Shown: positions 42,741-51,982, counted from the stretch's first letter. The stretch: 64,000 nucleotides of DNA from Alicycliphilus sp. UBA6560 (GCA_002434305.1 DJJU01000003.1:17600-81599); one strand, 5' to 3'. Notes: generated from the letters alone by a model not told the origin. Made by a program: numbers and translations.

Positions 42741-43112
42741 TCACCACTGCCCGCTTTCCACGCGGATGGCGACCTCGCAATCGTCAAAGATCTCCAGCTT
42801 GGCGATGCGCACGCGCACGCCCAGCACGCCGGGCAGCTGCATCAGCCGGGCGCTGAGCTTGCCGATCAGGCTCTCCAGCAGGTTCACGTGCTCGGCCTGG
42901 CACTCGTCGATGATGATCTGGCGCACCTTGCGGTAGTCCAGCACATGCAGGATGTCGTCGTCGGGCGGCGCCAGGGGCTGCGTGCCCAGGTTCAGCTCGG
43001 CATCCACCTGGATGGGCTGGGGCGCCGCCTTCTCGTGCGACAGGATGCCCAGGTTGGCGTCAAAGCGCAGCCCGGTGAGCGTCAGGATCTGGGTGCCGGC
43101 GGCGTGGTGCAT
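42741..43112 (-). CDS. folB: Dihydroneopterin aldolase
   Basis: Folate pathway enzyme converting dihydroneopterin to hydroxymethyl-dihydropterin. The 123-residue protein holds the FolB core: LTGLRFDANLGILSHEK, VLDYRKVRQIIIDECQAEH and LLESLIGKLSARLMQLPGVL, with the substrate-binding Glu in LLES and Lys in IAKLEIFDD. It starts MHHAAGTQILTLTG at 43112 and lies 19 bases after folM in the same minus-strand operon. Confidence 0.95.
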   Translation of the reverse strand: MHHAAGTQILTLTGLRFDANLGILSHEKAAPQPIQVDAELNLGTQPLAPPDDDILHVLDYRKVRQIIIDECQAEHVNLLESLIGKLSARLMQLPGVLGVRVRIAKLEIFDDCEVAIRVESGQW

Positions 43113-43131
43113 GGTGCGACGAGCAAAGCGC

Positions 43132-43923
43132 TCACATCAGGGAAAAATCGCGCGGGAAGCGCATCAGGTGCTGGCCGCCGTCCACCAGCAGCGTGGTACC
43201 GGTGATCGAGCGGTTGTCCAGCGCGAAGCGCACGGCGCCCGCCACGTCCTCGGGTGTGGACGAGCGGCCCAGCGGGCTCAGGGTGTGCAGCTGGGCAAAG
43301 CGCTCCTCGCTCAGCATGTGGCTGGTCAGCGTCAGGCCCGGGGCCACGCCCACCACGCGCACGCGCGGCGCCAGCGCCAGCGCCAGCATGGTGCCGGCGG
43401 CCTCCAGCGCGGCCTTGGACAGGGTGTAGCTGACGAAGTCCGGGTTCTGGTTCCACAGCTTCTGGTCCAGCAAGTTGACCACGGCGCCGCTGGCGTCGGA
43501 CTCGCCAGCGCCCGCGCGCTGCTGCAGGTGCTCGTGCAGGGCTTGCGCCAGCAGCACCGGCGCGCCGACATTGCTGCGCAGATGGCGCTCGGCCAGGGCG
43601 TAGCCGAAGCTGGCGGCCTCGTCATGCTCGAACAGCGAGGCGCTGTTGACCACTGCGTCCACGGCGCCGAAGTGCGCTGCCACGCGCGGCAGCAGGGCGC
43701 GCACCGCGGCCTCGTCCTCGAAATCTGCATCAAAATGGGCGCTAGCGCCCGCCAGTTCTGCGCAAGCAGCTACTGTTTCAATAGCATCCTCGATGGAGGA
43801 CCGGTAGTGCACGGCAACCTGCCAGCCCGCGCCCGCCAGATACAGGGCGATGGCGCGGCCCAGGCGCCGGGCGGCGCCGGTGACCAGCACGGTACGGGGG
43901 CGGGAGGGAGGAGTGGAAGGCAT
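43132..43923 (-). CDS. folM: Pteridine reductase / short-chain dehydrogenase (FolM-like)
   Basis: NADPH-dependent SDR, 263 residues. The N-terminal Rossmann motif TGAARRLGRAIALYL has the arginine of the TGxxxRxG signature used by pteridine reductases. The catalytic Tyr-x3-Lys is in VSYTLSKAALEA, with Ser/Asn upstream (NSASLFEH). Proteins of this type reduce dihydromonapterin or dihydrofolate, which fits the adjacent folB. A family A repeat is read in frame in the N-terminal third (ETVAACAELAGASAHF). Start codon at 43923 is only 19 bases from the divergent methyltransferase start. Confidence 0.88.
   Translation of the reverse strand: MPSTPPSRPRTVLVTGAARRLGRAIALYLAGAGWQVAVHYRSSIEDAIETVAACAELAGASAHFDADFEDEAAVRALLPRVAAHFGAVDAVVNSASLFEHDEAASFGYALAERHLRSNVGAPVLLAQALHEHLQQRAGAGESDASGAVVNLLDQKLWNQNPDFVSYTLSKAALEAAGTMLALALAPRVRVVGVAPGLTLTSHMLSEERFAQLHTLSPLGRSSTPEDVAGAVRFALDNRSITGTTLLVDGGQHLMRFPRDFSLM
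43731..43786 (-). repeat. Family A repeat inside folM
   Basis: Coding strand: GAAACAGTAGCTGCTTGCGC, then GGGCGCTAGCGCCCATTTTG. Read in the frame GTA GCT GCT as in the other intragenic copies. Divergence from the consensus is greater than in dsbD, suggesting an older insertion. Confidence 0.68.
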
Positions 43924-43942
43924 TGGCGCGACAATCCGGCGC

Positions 43943-45061
43943 GTGAAACAGACGAACACTGCCGCCACCGAACGCCCGAGTTTACCGAGCCCCCTGCACG
44001 CGCTCATCGCCCGCGCCATCCATGACGCGGGCGGCTGGATGGGTTTTGACCGCTTCATGCAGCTGGCGCTGTACGCGCCGGGCCTGGGCTACTACGCCCG
44101 CGAGACGCCGAAGTTCGGCGCCATGCCGGACAGCGGCAGCGACTTCGTCACCGCGCCCGAGCTATCGCCGGTCTTCGGCGAGCTGCTGGCGCGCCAGGTG
44201 GCGCAGGCGCTGCAGGCCACGGGCACCCACGAAGTCTGGGAGTTCGGCGCCGGCAGCGGCGCCCTGGCCGCGCAGCTGCTGGGCGCGCTGGGCGGGCAGG
44301 TCCACCGCTACACCATCGTCGACGTGTCGGGCAGCCTGCGCGCGCGCCAGCGCGAGCGCCTGGCGCCCTGGGGCGAGCGCGTGGCCTGGGCCGACCGGCT
44401 GCCCTCGGCCATTGAGGGCGTGGTGGTGGGCAACGAGGTGCTGGACGCCATGCCCGTGCAGCTGCTGCAGCGCAGCGCCGGCGTGTGGCACGAGCGCGGC
44501 GTGGCGCTGGCCGAGGACGGTGCCTTTGCCTGGGCCGACCGGCCCACCGACCTGCGCCCGCCCGTGGAGGTAGAGGGCGAGCACGACTACCTGACCGAGA
44601 TCCACCCGCAGGCCGAGGGCTTCGTGCGCACCCTGGCGGCGCATCTGGTGCGTGGCGCCGCCTTTCTCATCGATTACGGCTTTCCCGAGGGCGAGTACTA
44701 CCACCCACAGCGCCACATGGGCACGCTGGTGTGCCACCGCGCGCATCGGGTGGACTCCGACCCGCTGGCAGACGTGGGCCACAAGGACATCACCGCCCAC
44801 GTCAACTTCACCGGCGCGGCCCTGGCGGCGCAGGACGCCGGCCTGCAGGTGCTGGGCTACACCACCCAGGGGCACTTCCTGATCAACTGCGGCTTGCTAC
44901 AAAAATTGGAGCTGCTGCCGCAGGCGGGGCGGGCGCAAGCGGCCAAATTGATCATGGAGCACGAAATGGGCGAGCTGTTCAAGGTGCTGGCCCTGGGCGC
45001 GGCCGATGCGCACTGGCAGCCCCTGGGCTTCGTCCAGGGCGATCGCACGCACCGGCTGTAG
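43943..45061 (+). CDS. SAM-dependent methyltransferase (MidA/NDUFAF7, DUF185 family)
   Basis: Class I methyltransferase of 372 residues. Motif I is VWEFGAGSGALAAQLLGALG; other family marks are ALYAPGLGYYARETPKFG, SGSDFVTAPELSPVFG and LIDYGFPEGEYYHPQRHMG. The eukaryotic homologue methylates an arginine of complex I subunit NDUFS2; a bacterial target is not known. GTG at 43943 is the start, 8 bases after a GACAAT -10-like element, so the message may be leaderless. A region near 44893-44940 resembles a degenerate family A copy. Confidence 0.9.
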   Translation: MKQTNTAATERPSLPSPLHALIARAIHDAGGWMGFDRFMQLALYAPGLGYYARETPKFGAMPDSGSDFVTAPELSPVFGELLARQVAQALQATGTHEVWEFGAGSGALAAQLLGALGGQVHRYTIVDVSGSLRARQRERLAPWGERVAWADRLPSAIEGVVVGNEVLDAMPVQLLQRSAGVWHERGVALAEDGAFAWADRPTDLRPPVEVEGEHDYLTEIHPQAEGFVRTLAAHLVRGAAFLIDYGFPEGEYYHPQRHMGTLVCHRAHRVDSDPLADVGHKDITAHVNFTGAALAAQDAGLQVLGYTTQGHFLINCGLLQKLELLPQAGRAQAAKLIMEHEMGELFKVLALGAADAHWQPLGFVQGDRTHRL

Positions 45062-45094
45062 GAGCACCCACCGGCCGTTCGGCGAGAAACTTGC

Positions 45095-45158
45095 TTGGAT
45101 AAATCCCCTATCCAATGGCGCGCCGGCGGTGGCAAGATGGCGTCAATTACATATTGAC
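45095..45158. promoter_or_regulatory. Two inverted repeats upstream of the chemoreceptor gene
   Basis: TTGGATA and TATCCAA with a 7-base centre (45095-45115), and GTCAAT and ATTGAC with a 5-base centre (45142-45158). The second ends 12 bases before the start codon and immediately before the ribosome-binding site AGGGGAG, where a bound protein could block transcription or translation. Confidence 0.5.
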
Positions 45159-45170
45159 ACAGGGGAGACC

Positions 45171-46766
45171 ATGCAATTTCTCAATCGGCTGACCATCGTG
45201 CGGCGGCTGGCGCTGCTGCTGGTGCTGATGCTGGTGGTGGTGGCGGCTCTGCTGACCACCCTGCTGGTGAGCGAGCGCGGCATGCTGATGCGCGAGCGCT
45301 CGGCCAACGTGAGCGCGGTGGTGAACGCCGCCCACGGCATCGTCGCCTACTACCACGGCCTGGCCAAGGACGGCCTGCTGGAGGAGTCGGTGGCCCAGCA
45401 GCGCGCCCTGGAGGCCGTGGGCACGCTGCGATACAGCGGCAACGAATATTTCTGGGTCAACGACATGCAGACCAAGGTGCTCATGCACCCCATCGTGCGC
45501 GACATGGAGGGCAAGGACCAGAGCGAGCGCAAGGACCCCAACGGCAAGCGCATCTTCGTCGAGTTCGTCAACGTGGTGAAGCAAGCCGGGGAAGGCTACG
45601 TGGACTACCTGTGGCCCAAGCCGGGGCACGACAAGCCGGTGCCCAAGGTGTCCTACGTGAAGGGGTTCGCCCCCTGGGGCTGGGTGATCGGATCGGGCGT
45701 GTACGTGGACAACGTGCAGGCCGTGTTCATGGAGCGGCTGCTGCAGGCGGCGGGCGTGACCCTGGTGCTGCTGCTCCTGCTGGTAGGCGCCAGCTGGCTC
45801 ATCAGCCGCAGCATCCTGCGCCAGCTCGGTGCCGAGCCCGGCACGCTCAACGCCATCGCCCAGCAAATCGCGCAGGGCAACCTGGGCGTCGAGATGCCCC
45901 GGGTGCAGCACCCGGACAGCGTGCTGCACGGCGTGCAGGCCATGCGCGACAGCGTGGCGCGCATCGTCACCGACGTGCGCCGCAATGCCGAGGGCGTGGC
46001 CACGGCCAGCAGCGAGATCGCCCAGGGCAACCAGGACCTGTCGGCGCGCACGGAAAGCCAGGCCAGCGCCCTGGAGCAGACCGCGGCCTCCATGGAGCAG
46101 ATGACCGCCACCGTGCGCCAAAACGCCGACAACGCGCAGCAGGCCAACCAGCTCGCCGTGAATGCCAGCGCCGTCGCGGCGCAGGGGGGCGAGGTCGTTG
46201 GCGAGGTGGTCAACACCATGCGCGAGATCAACACCGCTTCGCAGCGCATCCAGGACATCATCGGCGTCATCGACGGCATCGCCTTCCAGACCAACATCCT
46301 GGCGCTGAATGCCGCCGTGGAGGCGGCCCGCGCCGGCGAGCAGGGCCGCGGCTTTGCCGTGGTGGCCGGCGAGGTGCGGACGCTGGCGCAGCGCTCTGCC
46401 TCCGCGGCCAAGGAGATCAAGGGTCTGATCACCGACAGCGTGCAGCGCGCCGAGCAGGGCGCGCAGCTGGTGGACCGCGCCGGCACCACCATGCAGGAGG
46501 TGGTGAACAGCATCCGCCGGGTGACGGACATCGTGGGCGAGATCAGCGACGCCAGCCGGGAGCAGAGCTCGGGGGTGAGCCAGGTGGGCGAGGCCATCAC
46601 GCAGATGGACCAGGCCACGCAGCAAAACGCCGCCTTGGTCGAGGAGATGGCGGCCGCCGCCGTCAGTCTGAACCAACAGGCGCAGGTGCTGGTGCAAACG
46701 GTGGCCGTGTTCCAGCTCGCCGGCCAGCAGCAGCCGCAGGCGGCGCGCCTGGCCGCGCCGCGCTAA
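45171..46766 (+). CDS. Methyl-accepting chemotaxis protein with Cache sensor
   Basis: Transmembrane chemoreceptor of 531 residues. TM1 (LALLLVLMLVVVAALLTTLL), a periplasmic single-Cache domain (NEYFWVNDMQTKVLMHPIVR, GYVDYLWPKPGHDKPVPKVS), TM2 (VTLVLLLLLVGASWLI), HAMP, then the signalling coiled coil with the tip IDGIAFQTNILALNAAVEAA (about 365-400). There is no NWETF-like C-terminal CheR tether. AGGGGAG just upstream supports ATG 45171. Cache domains of this kind often sense small carboxylates or amino acids. Confidence 0.94.
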   Translation: MQFLNRLTIVRRLALLLVLMLVVVAALLTTLLVSERGMLMRERSANVSAVVNAAHGIVAYYHGLAKDGLLEESVAQQRALEAVGTLRYSGNEYFWVNDMQTKVLMHPIVRDMEGKDQSERKDPNGKRIFVEFVNVVKQAGEGYVDYLWPKPGHDKPVPKVSYVKGFAPWGWVIGSGVYVDNVQAVFMERLLQAAGVTLVLLLLLVGASWLISRSILRQLGAEPGTLNAIAQQIAQGNLGVEMPRVQHPDSVLHGVQAMRDSVARIVTDVRRNAEGVATASSEIAQGNQDLSARTESQASALEQTAASMEQMTATVRQNADNAQQANQLAVNASAVAAQGGEVVGEVVNTMREINTASQRIQDIIGVIDGIAFQTNILALNAAVEAARAGEQGRGFAVVAGEVRTLAQRSASAAKEIKGLITDSVQRAEQGAQLVDRAGTTMQEVVNSIRRVTDIVGEISDASREQSSGVSQVGEAITQMDQATQQNAALVEEMAAAAVSLNQQAQVLVQTVAVFQLAGQQQPQAARLAAPR

Positions 46767-46775
46767 CTCACCGGC

Positions 46776-49385
46776 TCAACCAGCCACCCCCACGCCCGCC
46801 GCGGGCGGCAACGTGGCGCCGCGCCGGCGCCGACCCTGCGTCCACCACACCAGTACCACCAGCGCCAGAGCGGGCAGGTAGAACCAGTGCGGCGAGGGCC
46901 GGTCGGTGCGCACCTGGATGTCCTGCACGTCCCAGCCCTGCTCGAAACCGCTCTTGGCCGCGCGCGAGCCGAAGCGCACGGCACCCACCTGGAGCGCATC
47001 GCCCAGCGGCACCAGCTGCAGCCCGGCGTCGGCCAGGCGCTTGCGCCCGTCGTCGCCCGGCTTGCCGCCCAGCACCACGGCCACGGTCTTGCTGCGGTCC
47101 TCGCCCTCCAGCGTCATGCCCTCGATGCGCATGACCAGACGCCCGCCGGCAGGTTGCTCGCGCGCCACGTCGTACACGCTGGCGGCCGGTGCGGTGCGGT
47201 ACTCGGGCGTGATGCGGTCCATGAACAGGTCGGGGCGGAACAGCAGCACCACCGCGGCCAGCAGCGCCAGCGTCTCCCACCAGCGGCTCCTGACGCGGAA
47301 CCAGCGCATGGTCACCGCGGCGAACAGCAGCATGGCCAGGGCGCTGGCGGCGATCAAGCGCAGCGCCTCGAAGCCGTCGTCGATGTTGATCAAGAGCAGC
47401 TGCGGGTTGAAGATCCAGATGAAGGGCAGGATCAGCGTGCGCGAGGCGTAGACGGCGCCCTGGATGCCGGTGGCCAGCGAGCTCTCCCCCGAGATGGCCG
47501 AGGCGGCAAACGTCGCCAGCCCCACCGGCGGGGTGATGTCCGCCATGATTCCGTAATAGAAAACGAACATGTGCACGGCAATCAGCGGGATCACCAGGCC
47601 CGACTGCGCGCCCAGCTCCACCACCACCGGGGCCATCAGCGTGGCCACCAGGATGTAATTGGCCGTGGTCGGCACGCCCAGGCCGATGACCAGGCAGGTG
47701 AAGGCCACGAACAGCAGCATGACGATGACGTTGCCCTGGCTGATGAACTCCACGAATTCCGTCATGCGCAGGCCTAGGCCGGTCAGCGTGATGCCGCCCA
47801 CCACGATGCCCGCGGTGGCCGTGGCGATGCCGATGCCGATCATGTTGCGCGCGCCGTTGTGAAAGCCCTCCACCACGGCCTGGCCGCTCTCGCCCCAGGT
47901 GCCGGCCGTGGACCGGCCGCGAAACAGCGCCGTCAGCGGGTGCTGGGTCAGCATCAGCACGGCCAGCGAGGTGACGGCCCAGAAGGCCGACAGCGAGGGC
48001 GACATCTGCTCGACCATCAGGCACCACACCAGGATGCCGATGGGCATGATGAAGTGCAGCCCGGCGCGCACCGTGGGCCAGGTGTCGCGCAGGTGGCCGC
48101 CCTCGGACGCGCCCTCGATGCTGGTGGGCAGGTCGGGGCAACTGGCCGCCTGCTTCACGGCGAACAGGTACAGCGCCAGCACCGTGGCGCCCACCGCCCA
48201 GGGCGCGGCGGCACCCAGCAGCGCCTTCATGGCGCCGATGGCGTAGTACAGCGCGCCCACCACGATGACGGTCCCGAAGGCCCCGAACAGGTTGCGCACG
48301 ATGCGATCGCGCCAGGGGCGGTGGCGGCGCTGAGCAATGGGCTCCATGCCCATGCGCAGGGCCTCCAGGTGCACGATGTAGAACAGACCCAGGTAGGACA
48401 GGATGGCGGGCAGGAAAGCGTGCTTGACGATGTCCGAGTACGGAATGCCCACGTACTCGACCATCAGGAAGGCCGCGGCGCCCATCACGGGCGGCATGAT
48501 CTGTCCGTCCACCGAGGACATGGTCTCGATGGCTCCGGCCTTTAAGCCGCCGTAGCCGGCCTTCTTCATCAGCGGGATGGTGAAGATGCCGGTAGACACC
48601 ACGTTGGCCACCGACGAGCCGGAGATCATGCCGTTGAGCGCCGACGAGGCCACCGCCACCTTGGCCGGCCCGCCGCGCAGATGGCCCAGGGCGGCAAAGC
48701 TGACCTGCATCATGTAGTTGCCGCCGCCGCTGCGGTCCAGCAGCGCACCGAACAGGACGAACACGAAGATGGTGCTGGCCGACACGCCCAGGGCGATGCC
48801 GTACACGCCCTCGGTGGTCAGCCACATGTGGGTCAGCATGCGGTTGAGCGAGGCGCCCTTGTGCGAGATGACTTCCGGCAGCCAGGGCCCGGCCATGCTG
48901 TAACCGATGAAGACCAGCGCCAGCACCGCCATGGGCCAGCCCACGGCGCGGCGCGTAGCCTCCAGCAGCAGCACCAGGCCGGTGCAGGCGACCACGATGT
49001 CGCCCGTGGTCGGGTTGCCGGGCCGGTTGGCCAGCTCGGCGTAGAACAGCATGACGTAGGCCGCGGCGAAGGCGCCGGCCGCGGCGAACAGCCAGTCCAG
49101 CAGCGGCACGCGCTGGCGCGGCGAACGCTTGAACGCCGGCCAGGCAAGAAAGGCCAGGAACATGGCGAAGGCCAGGTGCACGGCGCGCGCCTCGGTGTCG
49201 TTCAGGATGCCGAAACCCAGGGCGAAGGGCAGGGGCGAGGCATACCAGTACTGGAACAGCGCCCAGGCCAGTGCCACGGCGAACAGCAGGTGCCTGACCA
49301 GCCCCCGGGGCTGGCGCCCGCCGGTGTCGGTGTCGGCGACGAGCTGCTGCAGGGCCTCGGGGGCCTTGTCCATTTCAGAGGCCAT
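46776..49385 (-). CDS. TRAP transporter fused permease (DctQM, TAXI type)
   Basis: Single protein joining the small and large membrane subunits of a TRAP transporter, 869 residues and about 18 helices. The Q-like part comes first, then DctM with family regions NGMISGSSVANVVSTGIFTI, MSSVDGQIMPPVMGAAAFLM and GVPTTANYILVATLMAPVV. A C-terminal soluble/membrane extension (TVAVVLGGKPGDDGRKRLAD) is as in TAXI-type transporters. AAGGA before ATG 49385 decides the start over a TTG 15 bases upstream. The gene follows its binding-protein gene on the minus strand, separated by a terminator-like hairpin. Confidence 0.94.
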   Translation of the reverse strand: MASEMDKAPEALQQLVADTDTGGRQPRGLVRHLLFAVALAWALFQYWYASPLPFALGFGILNDTEARAVHLAFAMFLAFLAWPAFKRSPRQRVPLLDWLFAAAGAFAAAYVMLFYAELANRPGNPTTGDIVVACTGLVLLLEATRRAVGWPMAVLALVFIGYSMAGPWLPEVISHKGASLNRMLTHMWLTTEGVYGIALGVSASTIFVFVLFGALLDRSGGGNYMMQVSFAALGHLRGGPAKVAVASSALNGMISGSSVANVVSTGIFTIPLMKKAGYGGLKAGAIETMSSVDGQIMPPVMGAAAFLMVEYVGIPYSDIVKHAFLPAILSYLGLFYIVHLEALRMGMEPIAQRRHRPWRDRIVRNLFGAFGTVIVVGALYYAIGAMKALLGAAAPWAVGATVLALYLFAVKQAASCPDLPTSIEGASEGGHLRDTWPTVRAGLHFIMPIGILVWCLMVEQMSPSLSAFWAVTSLAVLMLTQHPLTALFRGRSTAGTWGESGQAVVEGFHNGARNMIGIGIATATAGIVVGGITLTGLGLRMTEFVEFISQGNVIVMLLFVAFTCLVIGLGVPTTANYILVATLMAPVVVELGAQSGLVIPLIAVHMFVFYYGIMADITPPVGLATFAASAISGESSLATGIQGAVYASRTLILPFIWIFNPQLLLINIDDGFEALRLIAASALAMLLFAAVTMRWFRVRSRWWETLALLAAVVLLFRPDLFMDRITPEYRTAPAASVYDVAREQPAGGRLVMRIEGMTLEGEDRSKTVAVVLGGKPGDDGRKRLADAGLQLVPLGDALQVGAVRFGSRAAKSGFEQGWDVQDIQVRTDRPSPHWFYLPALALVVLVWWTQGRRRRGATLPPAAGVGVAG

Positions 49386-49405
49386 GGTGCGGTCCTTCAA
49401 GAATG

Positions 49406-49440
49406 CAAAAAGGGGCGAAGCGGCGGGGCTTCGCCCCTGG
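49406..49440 (-). terminator. Intercistronic terminator between TAXI binding protein and permease
   Basis: On the minus strand CAGGGGCGAAGC and GCTTCGCCCCT form a GC-rich stem followed by TTTTT (complement of AAAAA 49407-49411). Placed between the binding-protein and permease genes, it would end many transcripts and keep the permease at lower levels. Confidence 0.8.
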
Positions 49441-49475
49441 GGGCGGTCAAAGGCCGAAGGGCGGCGTGCCGCGGC

Positions 49476-50468
49476 TTACTTGATCCAGCCCTTTTCCTTG
49501 TAGTAGCGGGCGGCGCCTTCGTGCAGCGGTGCGGACAGGCCGTCCTTGACCATGCTCTCGGGCGTCAGGTGCGCCAGCGCCGGGTGCAGCTTCTTGAACT
49601 CGTCGAAGTTATCGAACACCGCCTTGGTTACAGCGTAGACGGTGTCGGCCGGCGTCTTGGCTGAGGCGACCACGGTGGCCAGCACGCCGTAGGTGGCGGT
49701 GGGCTCGGGGTTGCCCGGGTACAGGCCGCCGGGGATATTGACCTTGGCGTAGTAGGGCCGCTCGGCCACCAGCTTGTCCACCACCGGGCCTGCCAGGGGT
49801 ACCAGTTTGGCGCCGCAGGTGGTGGTGGGGTCCTGGATGTTGGCGCTCGGGTGTCCCACACCGTAGACGAAGCCGTCGATCTTGCCGTCGCACAGCGCCG
49901 GGCCGTGCTCGTCGGCCTTCAGCTCAGAGGCCAGGGAGAAGTCCGACATCTTCCAGCCCATGGCGGCCAGCAGCTCCTCCATGGACGCGCGTGTGCCCGA
50001 GCCCGGGTTACCCACGTTGAAACGCTTGCCACGGAAGTCCTCGAACTTGGCGACGTTGGCCTCCTTGCGCGCCAGCACGGTGAAAGGCTCGGGGTGCACG
50101 GCGAAGACGGCGCGCAGGTCGCCCACGGGGCCGCTGTCTTTGAACTGGGCCTGGCCCTTGACGGCGTTGTATTGCACGTCCGACTGGGTGAAGCCGAAGT
50201 CCAGCTCACCGGTGCGGATGGCGTTCACGTTGAAGACCGAGGCGGCGGTGGATTCCACCGAGCAGCGCGTGCCGTGCTTGGCGCGGTCCTTGTTGACCAG
50301 GCGGCAGATGGCGCCGCCGGCGGCGTAGTACACCCCGGTCACGCCGCCGGTGCCGATGGTGACGAACTTCTGCTGGGCCGCGGCGGGCGTGGCGCCCAGG
50401 CAGGCGCAGGCCAGGGCCAGAGGGGCCAGGGCCTTGAGGGCTGTCTTGGCGAGAGGATGGGCGGTCAT
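49476..50468 (-). CDS. TAXI-family TRAP solute-binding protein
   Basis: Periplasmic binding protein of 330 residues that delivers substrate to the fused permease. The signal peptide ends ATPAAAQQ. Mature sequence carries the family marks FVTIGTGGVTGVYYAAGGAI, RTGELDFGFTQSDVQYNAVK and FRGKRFNVGNPGSGTRASM. Start ATG 50468 is preceded by AAAGGA 9 bases away; an upstream TTG is less likely. TAXI substrates that are known include glutamate and dicarboxylates such as alpha-ketoglutarate; here unknown, but the adjacent amino-acid oxidase gene suggests an amino acid. Confidence 0.94.
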   Translation of the reverse strand: MTAHPLAKTALKALAPLALACACLGATPAAAQQKFVTIGTGGVTGVYYAAGGAICRLVNKDRAKHGTRCSVESTAASVFNVNAIRTGELDFGFTQSDVQYNAVKGQAQFKDSGPVGDLRAVFAVHPEPFTVLARKEANVAKFEDFRGKRFNVGNPGSGTRASMEELLAAMGWKMSDFSLASELKADEHGPALCDGKIDGFVYGVGHPSANIQDPTTTCGAKLVPLAGPVVDKLVAERPYYAKVNIPGGLYPGNPEPTATYGVLATVVASAKTPADTVYAVTKAVFDNFDEFKKLHPALAHLTPESMVKDGLSAPLHEGAARYYKEKGWIK

Positions 50469-50701
50469 GGAAGGCAGTCCTTTCTTCGTGTTCAACAGGT
50501 GGGCGGCCCGTGCCGTGCCCGGGTACGGTTGACCATAGCTGCCGACCCTGCCCGCGCCGCACCGGGTAAACCAGCAGCCGGGTGTGCGTCTGCACGCCGG
50601 GTGCCGCCGCCCGCCGGCGCGCCCTGGCCATAACCTGCAGGCATGGGTCGGCCTGCAATCGGCATGGGCGCGCGGGCGCTGTGCTGCCTACAGTGGCAGC
50701 C

Positions 50702-51970
50702 ATGCACATACCCGAGTCCTCCCCCCGCCTGCATGTCTGCGTCCTGGGCGCCGGCATTGCCGGGCTGGCGGCGGCCTGGGAGCTGGTGCGAGCCGGCATG
50801 ACGGTGACCGTGGTGGACCGCGCCACCGGGACCGGCCAGGGCACCAGCGGCGCCAACGGCGCGCAGCTGAGCTATGCCTACGTGCAGCCGCTGGCCGACC
50901 CCTCCCTGTGGCTGCAACTGCCCGAGCTGCTGCTGGCACGCGACTCGCCGCTCACCCTGCGCCTGCGGCTGGACCCTTGGCAGTGGGCTTGGGGCCTGCG
51001 TTTTTTGGCGGCCTGCCGCGCCAGCGTGTCGCGGCGCAGCACCGAGGCGCTGCTGCAGCTGGCCGGCGAGAGCCGCGCCGGCTTCGATGCCTTTTTGCGC
51101 GAGGAGCGCATCGCCTGCGACTTCTCCGCCACGGGCAAGCTGGTGCTGTATGCCAGCGAGGAATCCTTTGCCGGCGCCCGCCGCCAGATGGAGCTGCAGC
51201 GCCAGCTGGGCAGCGTGCAGCAGGCGCTGACGCCATCGCAGTGCGTGCAGGTCGAGCCGGCGCTGCAGCACTACGCGCCGCGCATCGCCGGCGCCATCCA
51301 TACGCCCGGCGAATGCGCGGCCGACTGCCACAAGGTCTGCCTGGAACTGGAGCGCGTGCTGCGCGCGCGGGGCGTGCAGTTCCTGCTAGGCGAGCAGGCC
51401 ACCGCCCTGATCGAGGGCGGCGGGCGCATCGCCTACGTGCAGACGGCCAGCGGCACGCGCCTGCAGGCCGACGCCTTCGTGCTGGCGCTGGGCACCGACT
51501 CGCCGGCCCTGCTGCGGCCGCTGGGCCTGGGCGCGGCCTGGCAGGTGCCGGTGCAGGCGCTCAAGGGCTACAGCTTCACCGCGCCCGCCAGCGCCCTGCC
51601 GGGTGCAGCGCCCCGGGTGAACGTGACCGACGCCGCGCGCAAGGTGGTGTTCGCGCGGCTGGGCGATCGCCTGCGCGTGGCCGGCATGGCCGAGCTGACG
51701 CACGCGCAGGACTGGGCCATCGACCCGCGGCGCATCGCCTCGCTGCAGGCCACGGCGCAGGACGTCTTCCCCGGCGGCGGCGACTACCGATCCGCCCAGC
51801 CCTGGGCCGGCCTGCGCCCGGCCACGCCCACGGGCACGCCGGTGCTCGGCCGGCTGCACGGCGGGCCGGCCAACCTGTTCGCCAGCACCGGCCACGGCGC
51901 GCTGGGCTTCACGCTGGCCTTCGGCAGCGCGCAGCGCGTGGCCGCGCAGATCGTCCGCCTGCGCGGTTGA
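50702..51970 (+). CDS. Second DadA-like FAD oxidoreductase
   Basis: D-amino-acid dehydrogenase-family protein of 422 residues, divergent from the TAXI genes. The Rossmann motif VLGAGIAGLAAAWELVRAG, the GTSGANGAQLSY segment and the C-terminal GLRPATPTGTPVLGRL and GHGALGFTLAFGSAQ all match the first DadA-like protein at 9149-10477. I chose ATG 50702 because the dinucleotide motif begins 12 residues in; a TACAGT -10-like element lies 8 bases upstream. Substrate is unknown; its neighbours suggest the imported amino acid. No riboswitch precedes it. Confidence 0.88.
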   Translation: MHIPESSPRLHVCVLGAGIAGLAAAWELVRAGMTVTVVDRATGTGQGTSGANGAQLSYAYVQPLADPSLWLQLPELLLARDSPLTLRLRLDPWQWAWGLRFLAACRASVSRRSTEALLQLAGESRAGFDAFLREERIACDFSATGKLVLYASEESFAGARRQMELQRQLGSVQQALTPSQCVQVEPALQHYAPRIAGAIHTPGECAADCHKVCLELERVLRARGVQFLLGEQATALIEGGGRIAYVQTASGTRLQADAFVLALGTDSPALLRPLGLGAAWQVPVQALKGYSFTAPASALPGAAPRVNVTDAARKVVFARLGDRLRVAGMAELTHAQDWAIDPRRIASLQATAQDVFPGGGDYRSAQPWAGLRPATPTGTPVLGRLHGGPANLFASTGHGALGFTLAFGSAQRVAAQIVRLRG

Positions 51971-51982
51971 CAGCGACCGGCG

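Noticed and set aside
44893..44940. Another in-frame repeat A copy in the methyltransferase gene
   Set aside because: Similarity (GCTACAAAAATTGGAGCTGC) is suggestive but too weak to list as a repeat feature.
45062..45170. A sigma-28 flagellar promoter for the chemoreceptor
   Set aside because: TAAA and GCCG-like elements are present but spacing is 18 rather than about 15 and the -10 match is poor.
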